Source: Paracoccaceae bacterium | GTDB lineage: Bacteria; Pseudomonadota; Alphaproteobacteria; Rhodobacterales; Rhodobacteraceae | Direction of reading: 5' to 3' | NCBI GenBank assembly: GCA_024642725.1 | Contig: JAHEAO010000010.1 | Span: 1 to 64,000 of the forward strand | Length of the DNA stretch: 64,000 nt | Shown here: one piece after another, positions 30,491 through 40,581 of the stretch | How positions within the stretch are numbered: position 1 is the first letter of the stretch | Layout of the letters: every line of letters starts with the position of its first letter | Position numbers and translations under genes: made by a program | The notes under the pieces: generated by a model | The model's input: only the letters and a program-made list of their open reading frames with translations | What the model was told of the DNA's origin: nothing | Databases searched by the model: none

Positions 30491-31356
30491 GCGCGCCCGC
30501 CCGCGACCCGGCTCCGAGCCGCACGGCCTATCGCATGCACCGGCTCTGGCTGACCCCGATGTATCGTCGGATGCTGCGCGTCGGGCTGCCCCTGCTTGTC
30601 GTCGTTTCTGCGGTCGGATGGTATCTGAGCGACCCCGACCACATCAGGGGGATTTCGGACAAGGCTGCCGAGATCCGGCGGTCAATTCAGGAACGTCCTG
30701 AATTCATGGTCAAGCTGATGGCGATCGATGGCGCATCGGAGGAGATCGCCGAGAGCATCCGGGCCGTCCTGCCCGTGGATTTCCCGGTCAGTTCATTCGA
30801 CCTCGACCTGCCGGCGATGCAGGACCGGATTGAAGAACTTGATGCCGTTGATCGTGCCGATCTGCGCATCCGTCCCGGCGGCATCCTGCAGATTGAAGTG
30901 CGCGAACGTGTTCCGGCTGTAGTTTGGCGTACCGCGCAGGGCCTTGAATTGCTCGATGCCGAAGGTCACCGGGTTTCCTCGATCGAGTCGCATTTGAAGC
31001 GGATGGACCTGCCATTGCTGGCGGGTGAGGGCGCGGATGAAATGGTGCCGGAAGCGCTTGAGGTTCTGGCGACGGCGGAACCGGTGGCCAGCCGCATCCG
31101 GGGCCTCGTGCGCATGGGCGAGCGGCGCTGGACGCTTGTTCTGGACCGGGATCAGAGCATCCTCTTGCCGGAGTCGCGGCCGGTTCAGGCGCTGGAACAG
31201 GTCATGGCGCTGGAACATGCGCAGGATCTGCTGGCCCGCGACATTGCCGTCGTGGATATGCGGAATGAGAACAGGCCGACATTGCGGATGTCGGGAAAGG
31301 CCGTCGAAGAATTGCGTCGGGCCAAGGGTTTAGTTGCGGGAGCGGGTGCGGAATGA
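30478..31356 (+). CDS. ftsQ: cell division protein FtsQ
   Basis: N-terminal TM plus POTRA/FtsQ region ([69 protein letters not shown]); position between ddl and ftsA. Confidence 0.93.
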   Translation: MRPLSAPARDPAPSRTAYRMHRLWLTPMYRRMLRVGLPLLVVVSAVGWYLSDPDHIRGISDKAAEIRRSIQERPEFMVKLMAIDGASEEIAESIRAVLPVDFPVSSFDLDLPAMQDRIEELDAVDRADLRIRPGGILQIEVRERVPAVVWRTAQGLELLDAEGHRVSSIESHLKRMDLPLLAGEGADEMVPEALEVLATAEPVASRIRGLVRMGERRWTLVLDRDQSILLPESRPVQALEQVMALEHAQDLLARDIAVVDMRNENRPTLRMSGKAVEELRRAKGLVAGAGAE

Positions 31357-32687
31357 TGGATCTATATTCGAGCCAGAGAGCGATGCGTGGCATGCGGAAG
31401 GCGGCGATGCAGCGTGGCGTGATCGCGATCCTCGATGTGGGAACGTCGAAGATCGCCTGCCTTGTGCTGCGTTTCGACGGGCCGGATCATTTCCGCGAGT
31501 CCGACGGCGTCGGGTCGATGGCCGGGCAGTCCTCGTTCCGGATCATCGGGGCCGCGACCACCCGGTCGCGCGGCGTGCGTTTCGGCGAAATCGATGCCAT
31601 GCAGGAAACCGAACGGGCGATCCGCACCGCCGTTCAGGCCGCCCAGAAAATGGCGAACGTCCGGGTCGATCACGTCATCGCCTGCTTTTCCGGCGCGGAA
31701 CCGAGATCTTACGGGCTGGCCGGGTCGATCGAGTTGCATGACACGCAAGTGAGCGAGCAGGATGTCGCCCGCGCACTGGCGTCCTGCGACGTGCCGGATT
31801 ACGGCGCGGGCAGGGAGGTGCTCCATGCTCAGCCGGTGAATTTCGCGCTCGACCACCGGACCGGAATGGGCGATCCGCGAGGCCAGATCGGCAACAAGCT
31901 GGCGGTGGACATGCATTTGCTGACCGTTGACAGCGACGTGATCCAGAACCTGCTTTATTGTATCAAGCGCTGCGATCTGGAACTGGCAGGGATCGCGTCT
32001 TCGGCCTATGCCTCGGGGATCTCCAGCCTTGTCGAAGACGAACAGGAACTTGGCGCGGCCTGTATCGACATGGGCGGCGGCACATCCGGCATCTCGATCT
32101 TTATCAAAAAGCACATGATCTACACCGATTGCGTCCGGATGGGGGGCGATCATGTGACCATGGATATTTCGAAGGGTTTGCAGGTTCCGCTGACGACGGC
32201 GGAGCGGATCAAGACCTTCTACGGCGGTGTTGTTGCGACCGGTATGGACGATCGCGAGATGATCGAAATTGGGGGCGACACGGGCGACTGGGAACATGAC
32301 CGCAGAACCGTGAGCCGTACCGAACTGATCGGAATCATGCGGCCTCGGGTCGAGGAGATACTGGAAGAAGTCCGCGCCCGTCTGGATGCCGCCGGCTTCG
32401 AACATTTGCCGAGCCAGCAGATCGTGTTGACCGGGGGCGCAAGCCAGATACCGGGGCTTGACGGTCTCGCGCCCAAGATCCTGGGCCAGCAGGTGCGGAT
32501 CGGGCGCCCGCTGCGCGTGCAAGGGCTGCCGCAAGCCGCGACCGGAGCTCCGTTTGCCTCGGCGGTCGGACTGTGCCTTTTCGCGGCCAATCCGCAGGAC
32601 GAATGGTGGGATTTCGAAATCCCGTCAGAGCGATACCCGGCACGGTCGCTGAAACGGGCAATGAAATGGTTCAAGGATAATTGGTAG
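31353..32687 (+). CDS. ftsA: cell division protein FtsA
   Basis: IAILDVGTSKIACLV, GAACIDMGGGTSGISIFIKKHMIYTDCVRMGGDHVTMDISKGL, IVLTGGASQIPGLDGLAPKILGQQVRIGRP. Confidence 0.97.
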   Translation: MMDLYSSQRAMRGMRKAAMQRGVIAILDVGTSKIACLVLRFDGPDHFRESDGVGSMAGQSSFRIIGAATTRSRGVRFGEIDAMQETERAIRTAVQAAQKMANVRVDHVIACFSGAEPRSYGLAGSIELHDTQVSEQDVARALASCDVPDYGAGREVLHAQPVNFALDHRTGMGDPRGQIGNKLAVDMHLLTVDSDVIQNLLYCIKRCDLELAGIASSAYASGISSLVEDEQELGAACIDMGGGTSGISIFIKKHMIYTDCVRMGGDHVTMDISKGLQVPLTTAERIKTFYGGVVATGMDDREMIEIGGDTGDWEHDRRTVSRTELIGIMRPRVEEILEEVRARLDAAGFEHLPSQQIVLTGGASQIPGLDGLAPKILGQQVRIGRPLRVQGLPQAATGAPFASAVGLCLFAANPQDEWWDFEIPSERYPARSLKRAMKWFKDNW

Positions 32688-32752
32688 GGGCCGAAGAAAT
32701 CTTACCCGGAAATCGAGAATCAACATGACGTTCGGGGCACGGTCTGCTATAG

Positions 32753-32761
32753 TTATCCACA
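32753..32761 (+). promoter_or_regulatory. perfect DnaA box TTATCCACA in the ftsA-ftsZ intergenic region
   Basis: Direct sequence: ctatag-ttatccaca-gggccc. Confidence 0.5.
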
Positions 32762-33070
32762 GGGCCCAGAGAGGCCTAGGGCAGACAGAGCAGTCGCCGT
32801 GACAACCTAGGATTGAACCGCGCTGTCGGGTCCCGCAGCGGAGGCGGTTTGAAAGCCGTGATCCCAATTGGTTGTGGCGCTGTATGAACACCTCGCAACA
32901 TCTCGATAAATCGGCGAAATCCCGCTAGTTGACCCCCGTGCCCCACTACATTTTGTGGCATTTCCATGTTTTTTGGATGACGCGGCGACCGACTCTCTTT
33001 AGATTGGCGCTGAGTAGCGAATGGCGGCCGGTATTCCCGGTTGGTAAAAAAACGACAGGCGGACAGATCT

Positions 33071-34666
33071 ATGACATTGAATTTGAAGTTGCCCGAACAT
33101 GATGACCTGAAACCCCGGATCACGGTTTTCGGCGTCGGGGGCGCGGGCGGTAACGCAGTCAACAACATGATCGAGAAGAACCTCGAAGGCGTCGAGTTCG
33201 TGGTTGCGAACACCGATGCTCAGGCGCTTCAGCAATCGACTGCACCGGCAAAAATTCAGATGGGTGTCAAGGTCACCGAAGGTCTGGGTGCGGGCGCGCG
33301 CCCGTCAGTGGGGGCCGCCGCCGCCGAAGAGACCATCGAGGAAATCGTCGACCATCTCGCTGGCGCGCATATGTGTTTCATCACGGCCGGTATGGGTGGG
33401 GGCACCGGAACCGGCGCGGCGCCGATTATCGCGCAGGCCGCACGCGAACTTGGCGTTCTGACGGTCGGTGTCGTGACCAAACCGTTCCAGTTCGAGGGCG
33501 GCAAGCGGATGCGGCAGGCCGATGAGGGCATCGAGACGCTGCAGAAGATGGTCGATACGCTGATCATCATTCCGAACCAGAACCTGTTCCGCCTCGCGAA
33601 TGAAAAGACCACCTTTACCGAGGCCTTCAGCATGGCCGATGACGTCCTTTACCAGGGCGTAAAGGGTGTGACGGACCTGATGGTGCGTCCCGGCCTGATC
33701 AACCTCGACTTCGCGGACGTCCGCGCGGTGATGGACGAGATGGGCAAGGCGATGATGGGCACCGGCGAAGCGACCGGCGAAGATCGCGCAATTCAGGCGG
33801 CAGAAAAGGCGATCGCCAACCCGCTGCTCGACGAAATCTCCCTGCGCGGTGCAAAGGGTGTCCTGATCAACATCACCGGTGGATACGACCTGACGCTGTT
33901 CGAACTGGACGAAGCCGCCAACCGGATCCGCGAAGAGGTCGATCCGGATGCGAACATCATCGTCGGCTCGACGCTGGACACCGAGATGGAAGGCGCCATG
34001 CGCGTGTCCGTGGTGGCAACCGGGATCGATGCAAGCGAGTCGGTCCACGACATTCCGGTTCCGCGCCGCTCGATGGCCGCGCCGTTGCAGTCCATTGAAA
34101 AGGTAGAGGAAAAGGTTGCCCCGGTTGCGGCCAAGCTGGAAGAAGAGCTGGTCGCGCGTGAGCACAAGCCGCATGCGGAACCCAGCCTCTTCCGCGATAT
34201 CGAGCCGCAGGTCGAAGCCGAGATGCCGCGCCGCGAAGAGCCGCGCAAAGAGGCCGCAGACGACTTGCCACCGCCCGCATATCAGCCGCGCGTTGCAGAG
34301 TTTCAGCCGCAGCGTGAGGAGTACACCGAGGCTCCTGCACAGGAAGAATTCGTGGCCCCTCGTGCGCCCATTGCCGGGACACCATCGCCAGAAGCGATGG
34401 CCCGTCTTCAGGCTGCTGTGAACAAGGTTCCGGCCCATCAGACCCGGCCGGGAATGGCGACGCATCAGCCCCAGGAACGGCCGCGTTTTGGCATCAATTC
34501 CCTGATCAACCGGATGACCGGGCATCAGGGCGAAGTGCCCCAGGAACGCAGCGCAACGGTAACACGACAGCAGCCGCAAATGCGCCCGGTCGAGGCTGAC
34601 CCAGAGCCGAATCCGGAACAGGAAAAGATCGAGATTCCTGCCTTCCTGCGGCGTCAGGCCAACTGA
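33071..34666 (+). CDS. ftsZ: cell division protein FtsZ
   Basis: [41 protein letters not shown] tubulin signature, C-terminal [11 protein letters not shown]. Confidence 0.98.
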   Translation: MTLNLKLPEHDDLKPRITVFGVGGAGGNAVNNMIEKNLEGVEFVVANTDAQALQQSTAPAKIQMGVKVTEGLGAGARPSVGAAAAEETIEEIVDHLAGAHMCFITAGMGGGTGTGAAPIIAQAARELGVLTVGVVTKPFQFEGGKRMRQADEGIETLQKMVDTLIIIPNQNLFRLANEKTTFTEAFSMADDVLYQGVKGVTDLMVRPGLINLDFADVRAVMDEMGKAMMGTGEATGEDRAIQAAEKAIANPLLDEISLRGAKGVLINITGGYDLTLFELDEAANRIREEVDPDANIIVGSTLDTEMEGAMRVSVVATGIDASESVHDIPVPRRSMAAPLQSIEKVEEKVAPVAAKLEEELVAREHKPHAEPSLFRDIEPQVEAEMPRREEPRKEAADDLPPPAYQPRVAEFQPQREEYTEAPAQEEFVAPRAPIAGTPSPEAMARLQAAVNKVPAHQTRPGMATHQPQERPRFGINSLINRMTGHQGEVPQERSATVTRQQPQMRPVEADPEPNPEQEKIEIPAFLRRQAN

Positions 34667-34689
34667 ATCGACCTCACAATTTTATCGGG

Positions 34690-34721
34690 AATGGCCAGCG
34701 CGAGCTGGCCATTTTCATTTT
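34690..34721 (+). terminator. Rho-independent terminator after ftsZ
   Basis: aatggccagc-gcga-gctggccatt: perfect 10-bp stem, tetraloop, followed by ttcattt. Confidence 0.85.
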
Positions 34722-34893
34722 GAATCAATGGATTGGATCGCGCACTTACCGTAATCGGCGATAAGTCGCGCATGTGATTCTTTCATGTTTCAGAGCGTTG
34801 CAAAGATTGAGTTGAGCAATCGCGTGGGGGGCGGTAGGTCGAATTAGCCGGCGAGGGGGGCACCGCCGTTGCGACTGAAATTTGGGGTAAATC

Positions 34894-35814
34894 TTGCAGA
34901 CGACCATCAAATCTCCTGTCTCGTTCAAGGGCACCGGGCTTCACTCGGGGGCACCTGTTCGGCTGACGATTCACCCCGCCTCGGCAGAATATGGAATCTG
35001 GTTTCGCCGCGCGGACATTTCCGTTGGTGACGCGCTTATTCCTGCGAAATGGGACGCGGTTGTTTCATCGTCGCTGTGCACCAAGCTGCGCAACGCCGCG
35101 GGAGCGGAAGTCTCCACGGTAGAACATGTGATGGCGGCTTTGGCCGGGTGTGGCGTGCATAATGCGCTGGTCGAGGTGGATGGCCCGGAAGTGCCGATCC
35201 TCGATGGCAGTGCTGCACCATTCGTGGACGGTATACTTGCCAGCGGCGTGCGCCAGTTGGCCGCGCCGGTGCGGGCAATCGAGATCCTGCGGCCGGTGAC
35301 AGTGCGGATCGGAAGTGCGTCGGCGACGCTGAGTCCGGCAGACATTTTCGAGATCGAGTTCGCAATCGAGTTCGACGAAGAAGCGATCGGCCATCAGTCG
35401 AAGACGCTGAACATGGCGAATGGTGCCTTTGTGCGCGAATTGTGCGACAGCCGTACCTTCTGCCGCCAGAGCGACGTCGAGGAAATGCGCGCCAATGGTC
35501 TTGCGCTTGGCGGAACACTGGCGAATGCGGTCGTTGTGGACGGTGGCTGCGTGCTGTCTCCGGGCGGGCTGCGGCACCGTGACGAGGCGGTTCGGCACAA
35601 GATGCTGGATGCGCTCGGTGACCTCGCCCTGGCTGGCGTTCCGATCTTCGGGCGGTATTCCGGTAATCGCGCGGGCCATGCCTTGACGAACAAATTGCTG
35701 CGCGCACTTTTTGCCCAGCCTGATGCCTTCCGGATGGTAATCTGTGACGACGACGCCGCCCTTCGGTTGCCCGGTGTGGGTGTCCGTCATGCGGATGTTC
35801 CTGCCGTCGCATAG
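34894..35814 (+). CDS. lpxC: UDP-3-O-acyl-N-acetylglucosamine deacetylase
   Basis: QTTIKSPVSFKGTGLHSGAPVRLTIHPA, TVEHVMAALAG, EVPILDGSAAPFVDGI, HKMLDALGDLALAG. Confidence 0.97.
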   Translation: MQTTIKSPVSFKGTGLHSGAPVRLTIHPASAEYGIWFRRADISVGDALIPAKWDAVVSSSLCTKLRNAAGAEVSTVEHVMAALAGCGVHNALVEVDGPEVPILDGSAAPFVDGILASGVRQLAAPVRAIEILRPVTVRIGSASATLSPADIFEIEFAIEFDEEAIGHQSKTLNMANGAFVRELCDSRTFCRQSDVEEMRANGLALGGTLANAVVVDGGCVLSPGGLRHRDEAVRHKMLDALGDLALAGVPIFGRYSGNRAGHALTNKLLRALFAQPDAFRMVICDDDAALRLPGVGVRHADVPAVA

Positions 35815-35932
35815 TCCTGTCATCAAAAGCCAGTCAAAGCCATTTTGCATGGTTTTTTTCTGTGCTAGGACCAGTGTAGCAAAGTGCTGACATGATGGTT
35901 TTCGCGGGGATTGCGTGTTGAATGGGCGTTTG

Positions 35933-36772
35933 ATGGCAAAGGCTGGAACAATCGCCAGAATCGGGGTTTCGATCTTGTCTGTCGCGCTGATGGTCGGCTG
36001 CAGCAATGTTGCGTCGCAGCAGATCCCGCTCGACAACTTTTCTGCGGAAGAGATCTACCAGCGCGGCGAATATGAACTGGTGAACCGCAAGCCCGACGAT
36101 GCTGCATATTTCTTTGGTGAGATCGAGCGCCTCTATCCCTACTCGGAATGGGCCAAGCGCGCGTTGATCATGCAGGCGTTCGCCTATCACAAGGACCGCG
36201 ACTATCCCAATAGCCGGGCCAGCGCGCAGCGATATCTTGATTTCTACCCGGCCGAGGAAGATGCCGCCTATGCTCAGTACCTGCTGGCGCTGTCCTACTA
36301 CGATCAGATCGACGATGTCGGGCGCGACCAGGGGCTGACATACCAGGCACTGCAGGGACTGCGCGAAGTCATCGAAAAATACCCCGACAGCGAATATGCA
36401 AGCTCTGCGATCCTCAAGTTTGATCTTGCCTTCGACCATCTGGCGGCGAAGGAAATGGAGATCGGGCGCTATTACCTGAAGAAAAGGCACTATGCGGCGT
36501 CGATCAACCGGTTCCGCGTCGTTGTTGAACAGTTTCAGACCACAAGCCACACGCCTGAAGCGCTCTACCGGCTGGTCGAAGCCTATCTGTCGCTTGGTTT
36601 GACGGACGAGGCGCAAACGGCAGGCGCAATTCTTGGCTATAACTTCCAGTCGAGCGAATTTTATCAGGACGCTTACGGCCTGTTGGCCGGCAATGGATTG
36701 CGGCCCGAGGCGAAGGGCGACAACTGGCTGGCAAGCACCTATCGTCAGGTCATCCGCGGCGAATGGCTCTGA
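35933..36772 (+). CDS. bamD: outer membrane protein assembly factor BamD
   Basis: Lipoprotein signal SVALMVGCSN, TPR motifs EEIYQRGEYELVNRKPDDAAYFFGEIERLYPYSEWAKRALIMQAFAYHKDRDYPNS. Alternative GTG start at 35915. Confidence 0.94.
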   Translation: MAKAGTIARIGVSILSVALMVGCSNVASQQIPLDNFSAEEIYQRGEYELVNRKPDDAAYFFGEIERLYPYSEWAKRALIMQAFAYHKDRDYPNSRASAQRYLDFYPAEEDAAYAQYLLALSYYDQIDDVGRDQGLTYQALQGLREVIEKYPDSEYASSAILKFDLAFDHLAAKEMEIGRYYLKKRHYAASINRFRVVVEQFQTTSHTPEALYRLVEAYLSLGLTDEAQTAGAILGYNFQSSEFYQDAYGLLAGNGLRPEAKGDNWLASTYRQVIRGEWL

Positions 36773-36794
36773 TCTAGGGCGGGGGCGAGGGGCC

Positions 36795-38444
36795 ATGCTC
36801 AGGGGGCTCGACATCCGGGACATGTTGATCATCGAACGGCTGGAACTGGAGTTTCAGCCGGGGCTCAACGTGCTGACGGGTGAGACAGGGGCAGGAAAAA
36901 GCATTCTGTTGGATGCGCTTGGCTTTGTTCTGGGCTGGCGCGGGCGCGCCGAACTCGTGCGCGCCGGTGCCGAGCAGGGGGAGGTTGTCGCGGTCTTCGA
37001 TCTGGGCAGGGATCATCCGGCGCAGGCCATTCTGGAAGAAGCGGGGTTGGGCGAAGCCGATGAGTTGATCCTGCGGCGGGTCAATGCGTCGGACGGGCGC
37101 AAGACGGCTTGGGTCAACGACCGGCGCGTCAGCGGCGAGGTGTTGCGCCAACTCTCGGATACGCTTGTCGAATTACATGGTCAGCAAGACGACAGAGGGC
37201 TGTTGAACCCGCGTGGACATCGTGTCCTGCTGGACGATTTCGGTCAGTTGGGTGCGGATGTCGAGGCCGTGCACGCGGCGTGGCGAGAACTGGGGGCGGC
37301 GCGCAAAAACCTGAGACTTTCCGAGCAGGCCTTGGCGGAGGTGGCCAAGGAAGAGGAGTTCCTGCGCCATGCTGTCAGTGAATTTGACAAGCTTGCCCCG
37401 CAGCCTGGCGAGGAAGAAACGCTCGATGCGAGGCGGCGCTTGATGCAGGCGTCAGAACGGATTGGTGAAGATATTGCAAAGGCTTATGCGGCACTTGGCA
37501 CCGATGGAGCCGAGGGTTTTCTGAGCGACTCTGTCCGTTGGTTGGAGGCCGTCGCGGACAAGGCAGAGGGGCGCTTGGACGAACCGCTGGCTGCCCTTTC
37601 GCGTGCGTTGAATGAAGTTGGCGTCGCGCAGATGGCCGTCGAGGATTGCATCAGCGAACTGGCTTTCAATCCGGCAGAGCTGGAATCGGTCGAAGAGCGG
37701 CTGTTCGCGATCCGAGGATTAGCCCGTAAACACAATGTATTGGCGGATGATCTGGCGGCATTTGCCGACGGTTTGCGGAACAAGCTGGCGGCCCTTGAAG
37801 GTGGCGAAGCGGATCTGAAGGCATTGCGTGCCGGCGTTGCCAATGCTGAGGCGGAATATCAGAAACTGGCATCCGCGTTGAGTGAAAGACGCAAGGCGGC
37901 GGCGACCAGGCTGGATCATGCAATGGCGGCGGAACTGGCGCCACTGAAGATGGAGCGAGCTGTCTTTGCTACTGAAATCAAGGAAGCCCCGGCCGGGCCA
38001 GAGGGGTGCGATGAAGTGGCTTTCACTGTTGCGACGAACCCCGGCGCCCCTGCCGGTCCGCTTAACAAGATCGCATCTGGCGGTGAGCTTAGCCGGTTCC
38101 TGCTGGCGCTGAAGGTTTGCCTGACCAAACATGCCAGCGGGCTGACGATGATATTCGACGAAATCGACCGCGGCGTGGGCGGTGCGACGGCGGATGCCGT
38201 GGGGCGCAGGCTGGCGCAACTCGCTGAAAACACACAAGTTCTTGTCGTCACCCATTCGCCGCAGGTGGCGGCACGCGGGCGGCATCACTGGCGGGTCGAA
38301 AAGGCTGTCGCTGCGGGGATGACGACCTCGACCGTCACGTCTTTGGACGCGGCGGCCCGAATCGATGAGGTGGCACGGATGCTGGCGGGAGATACCGTCA
38401 CGGAAGAGGCGCGCGGCGCCGCAAAGGCACTGTTGGCGGGTTAG
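36795..38444 (+). CDS. recN: DNA repair protein RecN
   Basis: MLRGLDIRDMLIIERLELEFQPGLNVLTGETGAGKSILLDALGFVLG, LSRFLLALKVCL, IFDEIDRGVGGATADAVGRRLAQL, QVLVVTHSPQVAARG. Confidence 0.96.
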   Translation: MLRGLDIRDMLIIERLELEFQPGLNVLTGETGAGKSILLDALGFVLGWRGRAELVRAGAEQGEVVAVFDLGRDHPAQAILEEAGLGEADELILRRVNASDGRKTAWVNDRRVSGEVLRQLSDTLVELHGQQDDRGLLNPRGHRVLLDDFGQLGADVEAVHAAWRELGAARKNLRLSEQALAEVAKEEEFLRHAVSEFDKLAPQPGEEETLDARRRLMQASERIGEDIAKAYAALGTDGAEGFLSDSVRWLEAVADKAEGRLDEPLAALSRALNEVGVAQMAVEDCISELAFNPAELESVEERLFAIRGLARKHNVLADDLAAFADGLRNKLAALEGGEADLKALRAGVANAEAEYQKLASALSERRKAAATRLDHAMAAELAPLKMERAVFATEIKEAPAGPEGCDEVAFTVATNPGAPAGPLNKIASGGELSRFLLALKVCLTKHASGLTMIFDEIDRGVGGATADAVGRRLAQLAENTQVLVVTHSPQVAARGRHHWRVEKAVAAGMTTSTVTSLDAAARIDEVARMLAGDTVTEEARGAAKALLAG

Positions 38445-38506
38445 GCTTTAACCTGTTGGTCAAAGTCGGTCGAGGTTCTTTAACGCATTCGTCAAAGCCT
38501 GGCGCC

Positions 38507-39898
38507 TCAGATCACCGCGAACTGCGCCATCATTCCCGCGTCTTCGTGTTCCAGAATATGGCAATGCAGCATGAACGGTTTCTGGGGTGATGCGGGTTGG
38601 TCGAAGCGTACCAAGATCTCGGTCTCGCGGGTTACCAGAGTGGTGTCCTTCCAGCCGGAATTTTGCGGCAGGGCGGGGAGTCCATCCTCTTTGATCACCT
38701 GGAACTTGACGCCATGCACGTGGAAGGGATGCGCCATCATCGAACTTTGGATAATCCAGCGTTCTACTGACCCGAGCGCGACTTCGAAATCTATCCGCCC
38801 CATGTCATAGGGCGTCCGGTTGATGCCGAAACCGCCGCCAGCCATATTGCCCATTTCCATGTCGAGCGTGAAGGTCCGTGTCTGAACCTCGCTTCCCGCA
38901 AGGTTGTCAGGCGGGCTGTCAAAGCTTTGGGGAAGGCTGGTGATGCGGGCGCTCAGATTGTCGTCGGTCATGAAATCCTGCACGATGAAGGCCCGACCCG
39001 GATCGCTGAGCAGGGTGGCGGAACCTCCGGCGGAAAAGTCTACGAGGACTTCGGCGCGTTCGCCGGGCGAAAGGATCAGCGCGGCAAGTTCGATCGGTGC
39101 CGGAAGATAGCCTGCATCTGTGGCGACCAGATGCAGCGGGCGGGCGTCCTCGAAATGCAAGGTGTAAACGCGCGCGTTCGAGCCATTGACCAAGCGCAAG
39201 CGGGTGATCCCTTTCGGCACGGCCGCGACGGTTCCGGTCTGCCCGTTCACCGTCATCACATTGCCGGCGAAACCATGCATCTGGTCCATCATTCCCGGCG
39301 CATAGGAAGACCGACCGGCCTCGTCAAAGCGACGGTCCTGCAGGACGAGCGTGAGGTCGTCAATGCCGTAAGCCGACGGCAGGCCCCGGTCATCGTCGCG
39401 ACCGTCGGTCATATGGATGACGCCAGCCAGACCGGAATAGACCTGCGGCGCGGTCTTTCCGTGCATATGCGCGTGATACCAGAGGGTTGCGGGTTCCTGT
39501 CCGATCTGCATGTCGGGTGTCCAACTGGTGCCCGGCGCGATTGGCAGATGTGGGCCACCATCCTGTTCCCCCGGTACCATCAGGCCGTGCCAGTGGAGGC
39601 TGGTTGGCTCCGCGAGCGTGTTTGAAATCTCTGCGCCAAGTGGTCCATTCGCCATGCGGATTGTCGGGCCGAGATAGGGCTGGCTGAAGCCGAGGGTCGC
39701 AGAGGCGACGCCTGCGCCATAGTCATGCTGACCGGTCATTGCGGAAAGCGCGAGGCGTCCCGTCGTGGTTACATCGAGCATCGGTGGCAAGGTCAGCCGT
39801 GGTGCTGTCGCGGGATCGAAGGCCAAAGCGCGCAACGGCAGGAATGGTACAGCGCTGGCCGCGAGGGTTGAGGCAAGGAAGTGGCGCCTGTTGATCAT
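38507..39898 (-). CDS. multicopper oxidase family protein (Tat-exported)
   Basis: Twin-arginine start MINRRHFLASTLAASAVPF; copper motifs LHWHGLMVPG, LWYHAHMHGKT, HPFHVHGVKFQV, FMLHCHILEHEDAGMMAQF. Confidence 0.94.
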   Translation of the reverse strand: MINRRHFLASTLAASAVPFLPLRALAFDPATAPRLTLPPMLDVTTTGRLALSAMTGQHDYGAGVASATLGFSQPYLGPTIRMANGPLGAEISNTLAEPTSLHWHGLMVPGEQDGGPHLPIAPGTSWTPDMQIGQEPATLWYHAHMHGKTAPQVYSGLAGVIHMTDGRDDDRGLPSAYGIDDLTLVLQDRRFDEAGRSSYAPGMMDQMHGFAGNVMTVNGQTGTVAAVPKGITRLRLVNGSNARVYTLHFEDARPLHLVATDAGYLPAPIELAALILSPGERAEVLVDFSAGGSATLLSDPGRAFIVQDFMTDDNLSARITSLPQSFDSPPDNLAGSEVQTRTFTLDMEMGNMAGGGFGINRTPYDMGRIDFEVALGSVERWIIQSSMMAHPFHVHGVKFQVIKEDGLPALPQNSGWKDTTLVTRETEILVRFDQPASPQKPFMLHCHILEHEDAGMMAQFAVI

Positions 39899-40134
39899 CG
39901 GATGTTCCTGGCTCGAATGGGCAAATGAGAGATAGGCCGACCGGATAGGCTGGACAAGAGACCGATGCGCGTGAAGTTGCAACGGGACTCACACAGTCTT
40001 GATGCAAATCAATGCTCGGGGGAACCGGCAGTGCCAACATTTGAATGTGATGTTTGACCAAGCCGCGTCAAGAGGTTGAGTCGTTGGGTATGGGCGCGGT
40101 CGAACCGAACCGTCATCTTACTGGGAGGCACGAA

Positions 40135-40533
40135 ATGAAACGTCTTGCACTGATCACCACGATCCTGATGGCCGCGACCGGGCTGGCGGCCCAAGCTCAA
40201 GAGAGCGCGGGCCAAAAGGAATTCATGATTGCCTGTGCCGTTTGCCACGGTGAAAGCGGTATGGGCAACGGCCCGTTCACATCCTTGATGAACGTGCCTG
40301 TGCCGAACCTGACAACGCTTTCGGCGCAGAATGAAGGGAACTTTCCGTTTCTGAAGGTTTTCATGACCATTGACGGTCGGGCGATGGGGGCCGGGCATGG
40401 CGGGCCGATGCCGGTCTGGGGCGACAGGTTCACGGCAAATGCCGGTGACCAATATGGCCCCTACGGTGCCGAACTGATTACCCGGGGGCGCATACTGGCG
40501 CTCGTGAATTATCTGGAGACGATCCAGCAATAG
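40135..40533 (+). CDS. c-type cytochrome
   Basis: Signal peptide MKRLALITTILMAATGLAAQAQ; single heme motif CAVCH; divergent from the multicopper oxidase. Confidence 0.85.
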   Translation: MKRLALITTILMAATGLAAQAQESAGQKEFMIACAVCHGESGMGNGPFTSLMNVPVPNLTTLSAQNEGNFPFLKVFMTIDGRAMGAGHGGPMPVWGDRFTANAGDQYGPYGAELITRGRILALVNYLETIQQ

Positions 40534-40581
40534 CGGCAAGTCGGCCGCAGCCGAAAATGCGCCTGGCAGGGTGGCGCGGGC

